DNA from: Linnemannia hyalina
Taxonomy: Eukaryota > Mortierellomycota > Mortierellomycetes > Mortierellales > Mortierellaceae
Reading direction: 5' to 3'
Assembly (NCBI GenBank): GCA_019671135.1
Contig: JAHRHY010000006.1
Coordinates: 186,001 to 250,000, forward strand
DNA length: 64,000 bases
The stretch's first letter is position 1. Each line of letters begins with the position of its first letter. The notes under the pieces were generated by a model, which saw only the letters and a list, made by a program, of their open reading frames with translations, was not told the DNA's origin and ran no database searches. Of the stretch, positions 33,801 through 47,926 are shown one piece after another. The translations under genes were made by a program, and so were the position numbers.

Positions 33801-36800
33801 TCCAAGCTGCGAAAGCTTCTCTTGGCCGCACCCAACTTGTCGGAGCTGAGCATGTTGGTCCCTTCGATATGCGATGGTTTCGATCTGGTCAAACAACTCA
33901 CAGGCGGTCTCAAGCGTCTTTCGACCCTCTCGCTGAAACATCAGGATGGCTCAACGGCGACTGTATCTTACAGGAAGGGCTCAAAAGAGGTCACCAATAC
34001 TGAGCTCAGCATTTGCACCTACGAAACTCGCAGGATCCTTCAGTTGCCTATGGTGACCACACTGTCTCTCTTTGGCAGCTTGTCTCTCTCTGGGAACACG
34101 GCGCAGAACGTAGACACCATCCTGACCGTGTTGAGAGCATACCGGCAGCTCAAGTCCCTCGAGATTACGTGTGCGCCTCAAGACGCCCTGCGAATTCTTT
34201 TGTCTGTCTACCAGAACATCGACAAAGACTCACCCCTGAGTCTTCTCACGCTCCGAAACGCCGAACGCGACATTGTTATCACCAGCCGCGGCTTCCCAGT
34301 AACCGAACTCGACTTTGGCGATTATGAGATCCTAGCCCAGGCCTTCATTGCCCTTGGTTCCGTGTTGGCGACCTGCACTCAACTTAAGACATTGGCGTTC
34401 ATCACAGCTTCTCTGAAAGGAGGTATCGATTTTGTGCGAGGGGTCAGTGCGCTGAAAGAAACGCTTCGGAACCTGACAGTAAGACAGCCAGACTGGTCCA
34501 AGGCCGACGTCGGCTTTATTCCCGGAACCGGCGAGGTAGAGTTGATCGAGTTACAGATCTGCTATATCGACCCGCGAGAGATTTTGGATCTTCCGAGCGT
34601 CAAGAAGGTCTCCATCTTTGACAAGAATCGCAACGCTGGGTCCACCCTTGATGCAAAACAGCATGATCTTGGAGTCCTCACCCACGCCATCATCTCGAGT
34701 TTTCCTGGCTTAACTACTGTGGAGATCCTGGACCTGGATACGGGAGCGAAAGGGACCCTGAACAGTTTTTTACAGTCATCTGATGACTTTTCCAAGAGCC
34801 AAGAACAGCCCTCCGACGATCAAACTCAAGCCGAGTCGCAGGAAGTGCAGGTTCGGAAGGCCGGCTCGTGTTCGATGGTTGACCTCCCCGAGGAATTCGT
34901 CATTCTTGGCATGGCCTTTCTTACAGTTCATTGGATCCTTCATATGCCACTGATAATTTCGTCCGCCGATGTCTCCAGTGTCTCTGCCGGTGACTCGTCC
35001 ATCCCAGCAATCCCGGCTTTCGCAGTAATACGCAACAATGGATCTTTGGCCTCAATCAGTATCGACACCGACAACAACGATGACTCCCCCGTCGTATTGC
35101 ATATTTGCGACTTCGCATCGGACGACAGTACTGCGCCAGTCTCCGGAGCCGGTCTGACGATCATGTGCAAAGAGAACGCTTTCCCTTTGGATGACCTTAT
35201 CCTTGCGGCTGCCAAAAGATGTCAAGGCCTTGTCTCACTGGCGGTCGTCGTGTTGAATCAAGGCATGACCTACTCGTCTTTTCTGAGGATGCTGGGCACC
35301 GTGCATGAGGCAGCCCGTCAACGGCCAACTCTGAGAGTCTTCAAGGACTGGGGGCTCGAGAGGAGCAAGAACATGGAGATCTTCGATATTCCTGTCACGT
35401 TCCTAGAAACTACCCGTTATGCCTTTGCGAACGAGGAGTTGCCGATTCTAGACAAGTTGCTCGACTCGTGTCACCTCCTGTCTGAATTGGACGTCCTTGT
35501 CACCGACATCTGGGAATTCTTTCAGGCCATCACGAACGCGTCTCTACTCCACAAGCGACTCTCCAAGGTGCGGCTCCGACATCAGAAGGGTCTCGCGTTG
35601 GTCTTAGTGGTCTTTGACCAAAGCACTGGCGAAGTTGTCTCGACCAAGCTAGAATTCGGCGGGATTGAGCTGCCCAAGATTTTCCTCGTACCCAAGGTCA
35701 CCACTCTGGTTATTGAAGGCATGGAAGGAGCAACGCGGATGGAGGAAAACGTTCTTCGATGTCTGCACGAGTTTCGGGAAGTCCACACCCTCGAGATCAA
35801 GTCGCCGATGGCCCAGTTCTTCCAGCCGCTCATCACCGTCCAAAAGGCCATACTGGATCCACGCGCCTTAACAAAAGTCGAGATCTGGGGGTTTGTCCAC
35901 CCCGACTTCAAGTCTACATTCGATCTTCCCTTGACGCATCTTGACCTGAGCCAGCGGGTCCTCCAGTTGCCAGAACTGTTTGAGCTTGCCAATATCCTGG
36001 AGGTCAGCCCTGTGGTCAAGAGCCTTAAGTTACAAGTCTTGACTGTTAAGGAACCATTCGACATGTTACGAGTGATCGCCAAATACTTCAAGACGCTCTC
36101 TCACCTGACCCTTGAATCCCCCGATGGATCCGGTGCCGTGGTTGAGTTTGAAGAGACTGGCGGCCATATCACCTCCCTGGAGCTCCACCTTCCTAAGTAC
36201 ACACCCTTTGTACCCCACCCGATCGATCAGGATTCTTTCGACATGACTGCCCACTTTGTTGCTCTGCAGACTCGGCAGCTCCTGGACTTGCCAGGTGACA
36301 GTCTCAAGGTGTTCGAATCGGTTCAGAGTGCGATTATGGACAACCCGCTCTTGCGACAGATCAAAGTACTCAACGGCGCTCACCCCCTGATCACGTACGA
36401 CATTCCAATCCTTCGATTAAGTTCTGGATCTTGGACATTGTCGGATTGGGAAGATGTCATTAAGGTGGACCGAGTCATCGACTTTTGCCCTGAACTTACA
36501 GCGCTGGATCTCCTTGTGCCGGCGATCGACCAAGCATTCGCTCCCATCTTTTTATTGGCCAAGGGTGTTGAGAAGCGCTCCAAGATCTCGACAGTGGTCA
36601 TGCGACAGGCCGACGGCTCAAGGGCGATTATCTCCTTCCAGACCGTCACCAAGGGCACTTATAGGACCGTTATCACTCTGAAACTTCCTGCTGGTGCTCC
36701 ATCGACATCGCCTAACAATACTCCACCGCCAGCAGCCAACTCTTCGGTCCTGCGGATGCCGAACGAGATCTTTGAAACCCTGGTCAGGGCCTTGACAACC

Positions 36801-37634
36801 GCCCATGAAAGTCCATCCATCCACCAAATTGATATCGTCGATAGCACTAATGCCGTCTTGGCTAGTTTTGCTCTGGCGAATCAGTTTCTGAATGTTGAAT
36901 CGGTTCCCGTTCCGCAGTTGGCGACTCTGCATCTAGGTAACCCCCCAATCAGCCAATTACCGGATAGGACTCATGCCCTGGCTCAACCTTCGAGCCACTG
37001 TCCCTTGTTGTCTGTGGTGGATATTACGGTGGATGACTTGGAGTCTACCGCGATCCCGTTCGCCCAGACGTTGCCCGTGCGCTTGAAGGATCTTTCCAAG
37101 TTGCTGCTTCGGCAAACAGACAGGTCAATGGTCTCGTTCCACAGGAACGCCACATCTCCAGGCCAGAAATTCGATATGTTCGATGGTGGCAACACCAAGA
37201 TCCAAGTCTATTCCCTTCCGCCGACCTCGAACCTCCTAAAGCTGCTTCACGTCAAAGAGTTGACTATTTTGGCCTCCTCGACTTCGTACGGTCCCAAGGC
37301 GGTTTCACAGGAGCAAATCTTAGAGGTTAGGGCGATCGTGAAAACGGCAATGGCGCACTTTCCAGAGCTAATGAGCCTTGAAATCCATCGCCGTCAGGAG
37401 ATGTTTGACAGTGTGAAGGCGGCGGTGGCTGAACTTACGGGATCGAAGAGTCCTGCGTTGCCTTTTGATTTGCACCTCGTTGACGACCTCTCGCCCAGGC
37501 TCCACCCCAACCGCATGATGATTCGGCGCTATATTGTTGCTTCGAGTTCCGAGTCAGGAGCAACAGGAGCTACAACAGACAACGGGGATGCCAATAATTT
37601 TCGACACCAGGAAGCTGCCGGCCAACAAGAATAA
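30846..37634 (+). CDS. 2055-residue lineage-type repeat protein: N-terminal domain, coiled coil, leucine-rich solenoid (6 exons)
   Basis: Exons: 30846-31036, 31275-31418, 31509-31580, 31679-31762, 31862-31942, 32039-37634 (6168 bases). Residues 1-90 hold the domain shared with 11773 and 18799 (HLIYWEDVQFAFPGVHCVK, IDPLCIAYEPNVVLEVV). Residues 137-215 contain three copies of a peptide typified by RIEGIDCSSTDTMGS, two of them on their own micro-exons. A Pro-rich stretch (PPPPIPERPY, about 248) and a coiled coil (about 315-405) follow. A module at about 410-510 comes next (PRLFIILPKV, FRLHFLCECGEHT, FFRKYGSYVLALLQMLKYG), then a conserved block from about 575 (ADLRHLGSFLKDKDEARVLG, WVCFDHYRETYRASAL). 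The remainder to about 2000 is an irregular leucine-rich solenoid with repeated LTLRNAE/LRHQKG motifs. I know of no assigned biochemical role; a scaffold or recognition function is only a guess. Coding-like sequence continues past the stop. Confidence 0.75.
31679..32119 (+). repeat. Three tandemly duplicated micro-exon units with their introns
   Basis: Exons 31679-31762 and 31862-31942 and the start of exon 32039 encode aligned peptides (RIEGIDCSSTDTMGS, RMEEIDCFSTETMGS, RIEEIDDSSTGTTG). Every junction is phase 2 after CA. The introns at 31763-31861 and 31943-32038 also resemble each other (CGAAAGTTACTAAC-type branch region). The duplication therefore included exon and intron. Confidence 0.85.
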
Positions 37635-38021
37635 CGTCCAGTCTGTCTGCTCGATGATCGCGCGCCATTATCTGTCCATGACAACAACAACAACTCTCCC
37701 CCTCTCCTCCTCCGACACACCTCTTTTTCCACGACTGGAACTGGGCAACATTGCTCTCGCAGGGCCACGAAGCAAGTGCGAGTGAGCGATCTCCGAGGGT
37801 TGGCGGACTTGACGGCGCAGCAGGAGAGGGCCAAGAAGGAAACTGGAGGCAGCGGAGGTGGTAGTGGTGGTGCCGGGGATTTTGGTGTAGGGCCGATGGT
37901 GGTGTACTTGGGTGGTTCGCAGGCGACGCCTTTGAGGGCGATGTTGGAGCTGAAGCAGTTGAGTTATTTTGGGATTGAGTGGTGTCGTTTGACACTGGAG
38001 GACGGATATCTGATCAAGTGA
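37635..38021 (+). pseudogene. Coding-like tail beyond the stop of the 2055-aa gene
   Basis: After TAA 37632-37634 the same frame stays open for 128 codons and ends VYLGGSQATPLRAMLELKQL and SYFGIEWCRLTLEDGYLIK at 38021. Between about 37540 and 37785 the +1 frame reads more like protein (MPIIFDTRKLPANKNNVQSV, FPRLELGNIALAGPRSK). The likely ancestral reading therefore leaves the annotated frame near 37540 and returns near 37770. Two compensating single-base shifts, or an unrecognised terminal intron, would restore a longer C-terminus. Confidence 0.45.
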
Positions 38022-38869
38022 AACTAATAAAGTAGTGATATCAGTTTTTTTTTGGAGACAGAACATGATCAGATTGAAGACTTAGTTGGGGAGCCATTCA
38101 GGTGCCAGTATTTTTTCTTGTCGTTGGTCTAGTAAAATTGAGTGGCGTAACTTGACGGTGCAGAATTGCACGTGTGATCTTTATGATAAATACCAAAGTG
38201 CTGAACTGAATACGGTTTGAGGATGCGACACAAAGGCATGCTATACCGTCTCAATGACAGCATTTTGCTTCGCTAATATCGCAGCGTTTGATGACACTGT
38301 TTCTTCTCCCTCCTTCTATTTTGTTGCACGATCGGCCAAAAAGAGGCTTGAATTGTGACGAAAAAGGGAGAGGCAATGATCCGGTGCACTCTGTGCGTGA
38401 GGAATGAGAAGGGTGTTTTTGCTAGTTATATATATTTCACTGCAATAATATCGTACTGTTTGCCACGCGACGACGATCATTACTTGTTTTTTGGCGCGTG
38501 TGCGTGTGATTGATGAGCAACAAGGTTCAGGAACGATCTGTCAGACTGTTTGCCACCAACATTGAACGGTAAACACATTAACAGTCACCTTTCTCTGCAA
38601 AAGGCAACATTCATAAAAGACATTCTTCCGGAATCACCAAAGTCACGACTCGGGCTTTGCTCATTCATCAGCAACCAGGACAAGGATAAAACCGGACAAA
38701 GGAAGGAGGACAAGAAGCTATAAACACAACCAGGAAGACCTTTTTTACGAAGCAGGCATTGGCTGATTCCACTCCTTGACTGATCAACTCTCGAGACTCT
38801 CACACGGTCCCTGACACACTCTCACGTCTCACACTTTCACTCGCACCCTCGATAACACGAGAAAGCCCC
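38022..38869. other. Intergenic spacer upstream of the isoleucyl-tRNA synthetase
   Basis: No gene seen. The last 100 bases before ATG 38870 are CA/CT-rich (TCTCACACTTTCACTCGCAC), typical of the leaders here. Confidence 0.4.
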
Positions 38870-42581
<3,712 letters not shown>

Positions 42582-42957
42582 AAAAACCCCCCTTTTTTTA
42601 ATCGTCATGCATATAGAATTAAAATGAGTAGCTTTAGAATGCGAGCGTGATAGGCAAGGGCTTTGGACCCCTTGATGTGCATTATCGTTGTTTTGGTTAC
42701 CTTGATTTATTCTATCGTTGCTCTTGGCCCCATTTCGTCAGGGAGGCAGTATTACGCCAGTATTGCTGTGGCAAAAAAATGCCATGGCAGCGTTTGTTAT
42801 GGCGGCTTCGCCGTGCGTTATCTTCTCCCTCTGTCAAATTTTGTTCAGTGGTTGCTGCAAATAAAGTACCTATGGCGCCACGAGTTCATTAGACCACCGC
42901 TGAAGCTTGGGTCGATAGTCGTCAACAGAACTCAGAGTGGTAATGATCCAGTCCAGA
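42582..42957. other. Spacer between ISM1 and the Harbinger element
   Basis: No gene seen; it holds a run of C then T just after the ISM1 stop and ordinary unique sequence up to the transposon terminus. Confidence 0.4.
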
Positions 42958-42987
42958 CTTTGAAAAGTCGATTCTAATCGCATATCT
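42958..42987 (+). repeat. Left terminal inverted repeat of the Harbinger element
   Basis: It starts CTTTGAAAAGTC and carries TCGCATA 8 bases further in. The first 12 bases are identical to the right end in inverse orientation. Confidence 0.85.
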
Positions 42988-43166
42988 TCGCGATCACAAC
43001 TGTTTACCATTTTTTCCAGTTGCATACAAGCCACAGACAGTTCTGCAAATTTTCGTATTTCTGCAATTTCGTACGATTTTGTACATCCTTCTGCTTATTA
43101 GCATACAAGCCACACTTTCATCCATCGTTCACCATTTTACCGCATCTCCACCTGCACAACCAACAC

Positions 43167-44231
43167 ATGTCTTCCATTCCACAACGCAACCCCCTTCCCA
43201 TTGAGGACGGTCACCATCCTCTAGAACTCGACACCGGCATACTGGAGGATGGCGATTCGACAGACGACGAGCAGTTTGCGCTCCGTTCTGCCATACAGAA
43301 CTCGCTGCAGGATGCCAACATTCAGTCCGCATGTCTTCAGCATGCGGGCACATGCGACTGCGCCCCAGGACCTTCGTCCGCTGCTCAAGCCCTTGCGCAG
43401 GCGAAGCGCACCAAGTCTAAGGCAACAGACGAGACGGATAATATTCTTCTGGAGGCGATAGACGACTTTGACCCTTTGAACAAGTCCCGAAAGGACGTTG
43501 CGGTCTGCTGGGAAAAGGTAGCAGATTCCTGTCGCACTCGAGGCTCGATTGTTTTGAGGAAGACGGAGAAGGCTACCCATTTTGATGATGCCACCGGCAA
43601 GTCTGTGAGGCAGAGATGGATGCAGTTGAGGAAGGATTTAGATCAGGCTAAAGCAGCGACGACCAGACGTCCAACAGGCACGGTTCAGGCTGATTTGTCG
43701 GAAAAGTTGCGGACAGTGGAGGCCCTCGTGGACAGAGAGGAAGGACAGAAGACCCATGCCCAGCACAAAAAGCAGCAGGAGATGGAGAAGCGTCGTCAAA
43801 ACTATATGACCGGGAGGATGATGGCAAAGCAGTCAATGAGCACAAACCGGGGTCTCCACGGCACCTCTGCCACCTCCGACGCAACCGACTCGGACATCAC
43901 GTCGGATAGTAGTCAGGAACGTGTGCGATCTCCCACCTCGTCGATTCCCTTCTCCGGCCGCAGCATCAATACCCTGTTCAGTAACTTTGACTTGACCAGC
44001 ACTATCCAGGATAGGATGGCAGAGTTCAACAACATGGTCGTGGAGATGAGGGAGCAAGAACGAGTAAGGCACGAGGCGTCGCAGGCGGAGCTTCGTCACA
44101 TTAACAGCAGCATTGCAAAATCTCTGGAGTCAGCTCAAGAGGATCGAAAAATCTTGCAGGGCACACTTGACAGACTGATGAACACCCAGGAATCGATGGC
44201 GCAACTGCTGTTGAAGATGAACGAAAAATAA
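43167..44231 (+). CDS. Harbinger Myb/SANT-like DNA-binding protein (354 aa)
   Basis: ATG 43167 (MSSIPQRNPLPIEDGHHPLE) follows a CA-rich leader; upstream in-frame codons from 43020 lie in the subterminal region. Residues about 85-160 fit a Myb/SANT-like trihelix: DNILLEAIDDFDPLNKSRKD, then VCWEKVADSCRTRG, then SVRQRWMQLRKDL. The middle is Ser/Thr-rich. The C-terminal 110 residues are a predicted coiled coil (MVVEMREQERVRHEASQAEL, LQGTLDRLMNTQESMAQLLL). In PIF/Harbinger elements this partner binds the transposon ends and helps bring the transposase into the nucleus. The gene is convergent with the transposase and ends 4 bases before its stop. No damage is visible. Confidence 0.8.
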   Translation: MSSIPQRNPLPIEDGHHPLELDTGILEDGDSTDDEQFALRSAIQNSLQDANIQSACLQHAGTCDCAPGPSSAAQALAQAKRTKSKATDETDNILLEAIDDFDPLNKSRKDVAVCWEKVADSCRTRGSIVLRKTEKATHFDDATGKSVRQRWMQLRKDLDQAKAATTRRPTGTVQADLSEKLRTVEALVDREEGQKTHAQHKKQQEMEKRRQNYMTGRMMAKQSMSTNRGLHGTSATSDATDSDITSDSSQERVRSPTSSIPFSGRSINTLFSNFDLTSTIQDRMAEFNNMVVEMREQERVRHEASQAELRHINSSIAKSLESAQEDRKILQGTLDRLMNTQESMAQLLLKMNEK

Positions 44232-44235
44232 ATGT

Positions 44236-45414
44236 TTATTCGATGTCAACGCCCAGGTTGAAAAGGTTTGGGTTGAGATATTCTTCAAGCGTTGGCGGGC
44301 AGATTAAAGGAAGGTCGTCATAGTACGGCATATATTGGGAGGAAACGTTGTTAAAGCCACGTATACAGGTGCGGCAGTTGGCGAAAAGAACACTCAAACG
44401 GAAGAAGTGTCCCGCACGACCGTCCATGATCCTCATCGCTTGCGACCATTTGCTTTGTTTAAAAAATTGGTTGGTGTATCCGATGGCCTGCTCGACGACG
44501 ATGCGACCTGTTCCCATCACTTGGTTCTCGAGGACATGCCGAGCAGCCTGGCTCTGGCCTTGGTCGCGAGGCCTTGCGATGTGAGTATCGCTAGCGTATG
44601 CACTATCGCCGTAAAGCTTGAGGGCATGTCCGTCCGGGTGATGAGCATACTGAGCGAGGATGCCAGGAAGAGCAGAGTCCTGCAAAATGACTGAGTCATT
44701 GCATGTTCCTGCAGCCGGCTCGCTGACATGGGCTACGATGCCGTCTGGCAGCATGACCAAATTGTACCGAAGATAATGCTTCTGTCCTTTGCTGCCGAAC
44801 ATGCACTGCTCATGATATGTAGGCTTACAGATCTCGATCGATGTTCCGTCAAGGAAGCCAAAAACGTCATCTCTTGCATGAGCGCCGATCCTAGCGGCTA
44901 TTGCCTGCGTGAACATGGCTAACCTCTCGGGTGTCAGTCGTTCTGGGTCCCAGTCGTACAGGCGGTTCCAAGAAGCATGGAACCATTCGATCATCGCCTT
45001 GAGGATTCTCGACACCGCAGCTTGGTCTCGATGGAAAAACCCAACAACATCGGTAAGTCTCTTGGGGTACGCCAGTCGACAAAGCAGCATGCAAAGCCCC
45101 TCCATGCCGGTGAACATGTCGTTATTAGTGGTCCACAACAGATCTGGGATCATCAGATGCCGTTTGAGCAGCAAAAGCTGGTCTTTGTCGAACCGCATAT
45201 GAGAGATACATGCTTCGTCGGACCAGGTGTCGATGTCAAAGGTCGGCGCGTCTGTGCGGCGAGGCCGGCTCCTGAGATGATGACGTAGGAGCACGGCTTC
45301 CTCGTGCTCAGCGATATCGTTGTAGATGCCTAACATCAAGCGGTGATGTAGGAGCATAAGTATGAAGGCACCCATAAGAAGGGAGATAAGAAGAAAAAGG
45401 GAGAGGGAGAACAT
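44236..45414 (-). CDS. Harbinger DDE transposase (392 aa)
   Basis: Single-exon minus-strand gene with the HARBI1/DDE_Tnp_4 motif order: FGFLDGTSIEICKP (Asp189), KGQKHYLRYNLVMLPDG, EPAAGTCNDSVIL (Asp240), LYGDSAYASDTHI (Asp270) and GRIVVEQAIGYTNQFFKQ (Glu308). A helix-turn-helix-like region precedes it (LTDVVGFFHRDQAAVSRILK, about 120-140). It cuts and joins DNA at the element ends with its acidic triad. The first 28 residues are unusually hydrophobic (SLSLFLLISLLMGAFILMLL) for a nuclear protein. A later Met (M20 or M27) may be the true start. The acidic residues and overall length are intact, so the copy could be autonomous. Confidence 0.88.
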   Translation of the reverse strand: MFSLSLFLLISLLMGAFILMLLHHRLMLGIYNDIAEHEEAVLLRHHLRSRPRRTDAPTFDIDTWSDEACISHMRFDKDQLLLLKRHLMIPDLLWTTNNDMFTGMEGLCMLLCRLAYPKRLTDVVGFFHRDQAAVSRILKAMIEWFHASWNRLYDWDPERLTPERLAMFTQAIAARIGAHARDDVFGFLDGTSIEICKPTYHEQCMFGSKGQKHYLRYNLVMLPDGIVAHVSEPAAGTCNDSVILQDSALPGILAQYAHHPDGHALKLYGDSAYASDTHIARPRDQGQSQAARHVLENQVMGTGRIVVEQAIGYTNQFFKQSKWSQAMRIMDGRAGHFFRLSVLFANCRTCIRGFNNVSSQYMPYYDDLPLICPPTLEEYLNPNLFNLGVDIE

Positions 45415-45513
45415 GCTCGCTCACGTTTGTTTATTTACATGTCACAAGGGAGATTTGTTTTGAGTCTCCAATCGCATACAAGCCGCTACAAGCCACAAGG
45501 ATGTACGATTAAA

Positions 45514-45542
45514 AGTTATGCGACTGGAGGGACTTTTCAAAG
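45514..45542 (-). repeat. Right terminal inverted repeat of the Harbinger element
   Basis: On the minus strand it reads CTTTGAAAAGTC, then a 6-base variable block, then GTCGCATAACT. It matches the left end with one gap and a few mismatches. Confidence 0.85.
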
Positions 45543-47821
45543 CAAAAAAAGGGTGGTGCCTAGTTGATCCACGCTTATCCCTGATGAAAAAGATTTCAGC
45601 GACAAAAAAGTCCATTTTTTTTTGTTTCAATGTAACCCATGTGATACCGGGCAAAAAAAAGAGGACAGCTTTGAGAAGGCCAGGTACCAGACTTACACTG
45701 GTTTTTTTATTCTTTGTTCGTATGTATTGAAAGCTTCCATTCTGGTCAAAAGAGAAGGAGGAGGGGATATATAGATCTGGCGCCAGCAACCTCTTCCTCT
45801 TCAGCCCTCCTCTCCACATTCATCTCGCCCAACTTCCTTTTCTCCTTCTCCTAACAACAAGTAATGAAAACCAATTTGCGTTGGCGTTTTTTTCCTCTTG
45901 CGCTCCCTTCCCTTTGCCTAGGATGGCCCTGGGTGGGTAATCCTTATCATCTCGGACTGTTTTTTTTTGTTGTTCTTTTTCTTTTTTATGCGCGTTGGTA
46001 CTTCCCCGTGGTATGATATGGCAGCAAAACCCGTCGCGGTTATCACGCACATGTCATGTCCACACTTTTTCGTTTCTTCATTGTTCTCGCTGGAAGACAC
46101 GATTGGATTGGGGTTGAAAGAATAAGAGAGATCAAGGGTCTGGACGCAAAAAAATAAAACAAGCAGAAAGAGAGAACAATAAGCGAGTATTCATTAATGG
46201 CTGCATCTCATTTCCCGAGGAGTTTAATTGATCTCTTGGCTGTTCTTCTCACCGATGAGCACTAGACGCGACATCTTGCCTCCCTAGGTTGCGGTGGGAA
46301 TGGGGACCCTAGCTGTTTGCTTTCTCGCTCGTTTTTCTCATTTCACGTGCCCTTGCCCTCGTTGCTCAATCTCCCTCCCTGTCTCGTTATTTTATCGCTT
46401 CCTATACCAGAAATAGGGAGAGAGAGAGAGAGAGAAAAGAAAGAAAGGATTGTTACCATAATGTGGTATGGTGTGGTGGTTTGTTACCAAGAAGGAAACA
46501 TTCAGGTACCATCAATTGATTGTTTGTGTCTGAGATAGGAAAATCAAGGGTCTTTTCTCACTCTTTCTTTCATCTCTTTGCCTCTCTCTTCAACGTTCCT
46601 GTCTGTGCCTCTTTCTTCTTCCCCGGGGAACCAACAACGAGTCGATTGTGTGTGTGTGTGTGTGTATGTATGTGTAAGTTGTTCCCGGAGCCATTATTCG
46701 CCATAGAAGGGTGAGTTTTTCATCGACAAGAAGAAAAAAACGCGAACGCTTCTTTTTGTTCGTTGGGATTCATGTGTCTTGAAGTAATGGATTGTACTTT
46801 TTGTCTGCTTTTGTGTACCTGTATTACTCCAATTTATTTCGTCTGTTGGCATAGACATCTAGATGCAAGGTGTAGAACGCGACAAGGAGGGGGAGTGCAG
46901 GTGGATAGCCCGATTCCTTGCGCTTTCTTTTTGTCAACAAACGCTCACAACATACAAAAAAATACCAATTTACCTTCCTATAGCTACAATGAATGGTACC
47001 GTAGAGAAAGAAGAGGAGTAGCAACGAAGGTGGAGGTACCAAGAAGTGGGTGGGGGTACCAAGAAGTGGGTGGAGGTACCAAGAAGTGGGTGGAGGAAGA
47101 GGGCACTTCAGTCTCTCTCAAATTATTATTCTGTGGGACCCTGGCCTATTTCCAACTCCAGTCGTTCATTATTACCACTGGAAGGTTTGTATCTGTGTGC
47201 GTGGTTGTACGGGTAGGGTGGCCTGGTCAGTAGTGCATGACTTCATCCAGGCAATTTCATGCCGTCAATAAAAATGAGAGAAAAAAGGTACAATGAGAAG
47301 AGGAGTAAAACGACTCTTGTTGTCTTTTATTAACGTAGCACAGACGGGGTTGCAGACAAAACTAATGACCGATCGCTTTTTCAGCCAGTGTTCTCAATTG
47401 TTCATCCAAGTCTACATCAACATCCGTCCTCTTGCACCAATGACACTGAACAATAACTCACAGCTTCAGCTACCATCGGCAAAGAATGCCAATCCGTTCG
47501 CTACTTTTTTCTTCTATCTCACACTCGCCCCTTTCCTTCGACCCTACCAATATAGTGCTCACTCAGTCTGCGTATTTTCTGTTTTGTATCTTGTAGAAAA
47601 GTTCCCTCAACCACCACCAACAACCAATACCAACAACAATTCAAAGTGGGAATGGGTCAGTCAATTTCTTTTCTTGTTCTTGTCGCATCTCATGCTCCCC
47701 GGGGCGAAAGAAACAGCAGTTCTCGATGCAATTGAACAATTTACCAGGGTTTGGCCTACTCAGGGCGCCCTAGTCCTACTTCGCTCTCCCCCTTCTTTTC
47801 GTTCGATGCTGGGGAGTAGAG
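45543..47821. other. Long intergenic region without a supported gene
   Basis: Several open frames on both strands were examined and none resembles protein. It holds CT- and GT-rich microsatellites (GAGAGAGA near 46423, (GT)n near 46650) and a 20-bp tandem repeat at 47031-47090. Confidence 0.4.
47031..47090. repeat. Three copies of a 20-bp tandem repeat
   Basis: Unit TGGAGGTACCAAGAAGTGGG occurs at 47031, 47051 (one base different) and 47071, followed by a partial fourth copy. Confidence 0.95.
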
Positions 47822-47828
47822 TATAAAA
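47822..47828 (+). promoter_or_regulatory. TATA box of the secreted protein gene
   Basis: TATAAAA lies 105 bases upstream of ATG 47927 and is followed by a CT-rich stretch. Spacing and context fit a core promoter of a strongly expressed gene. The transcription start cannot be read directly. Confidence 0.6.
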
Positions 47829-47926
47829 ACTAGGGCCTTCCCCGTCATCTTTTTTATCTTCGTTCATTCCCATTCCTGTCATCTCACACACCCCTACCGC
47901 TACACTCCAACGTTACATACATCATC

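Larger units (their letters stand above)
42958..45542. mobile_element. PIF/Harbinger DNA transposon, about 2.6 kb, both genes intact
   Basis: The element is bounded by imperfect terminal inverted repeats of about 30 bp (42958-42987 and 45514-45542). It carries two convergent single-exon genes whose stops are 4 bases apart: a Myb/SANT-like DNA-binding protein and a DDE transposase. This two-gene layout is the hallmark of the PIF/Harbinger superfamily. Subterminal motifs recur: GCATACAAGCC at about 43023, 43102 and 45473, and a TGTACATCC/GGATGTACGATT pair. The expected 3-bp target duplication was not found at the most obvious boundaries, so the exact ends may be off by a few bases. Confidence 0.85.

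Noticed and set aside
42950..42960. Target-site duplication of the Harbinger element
   Set aside because: Every 3-base pair tested at plausible boundaries failed to match as a direct repeat, so none is reported.
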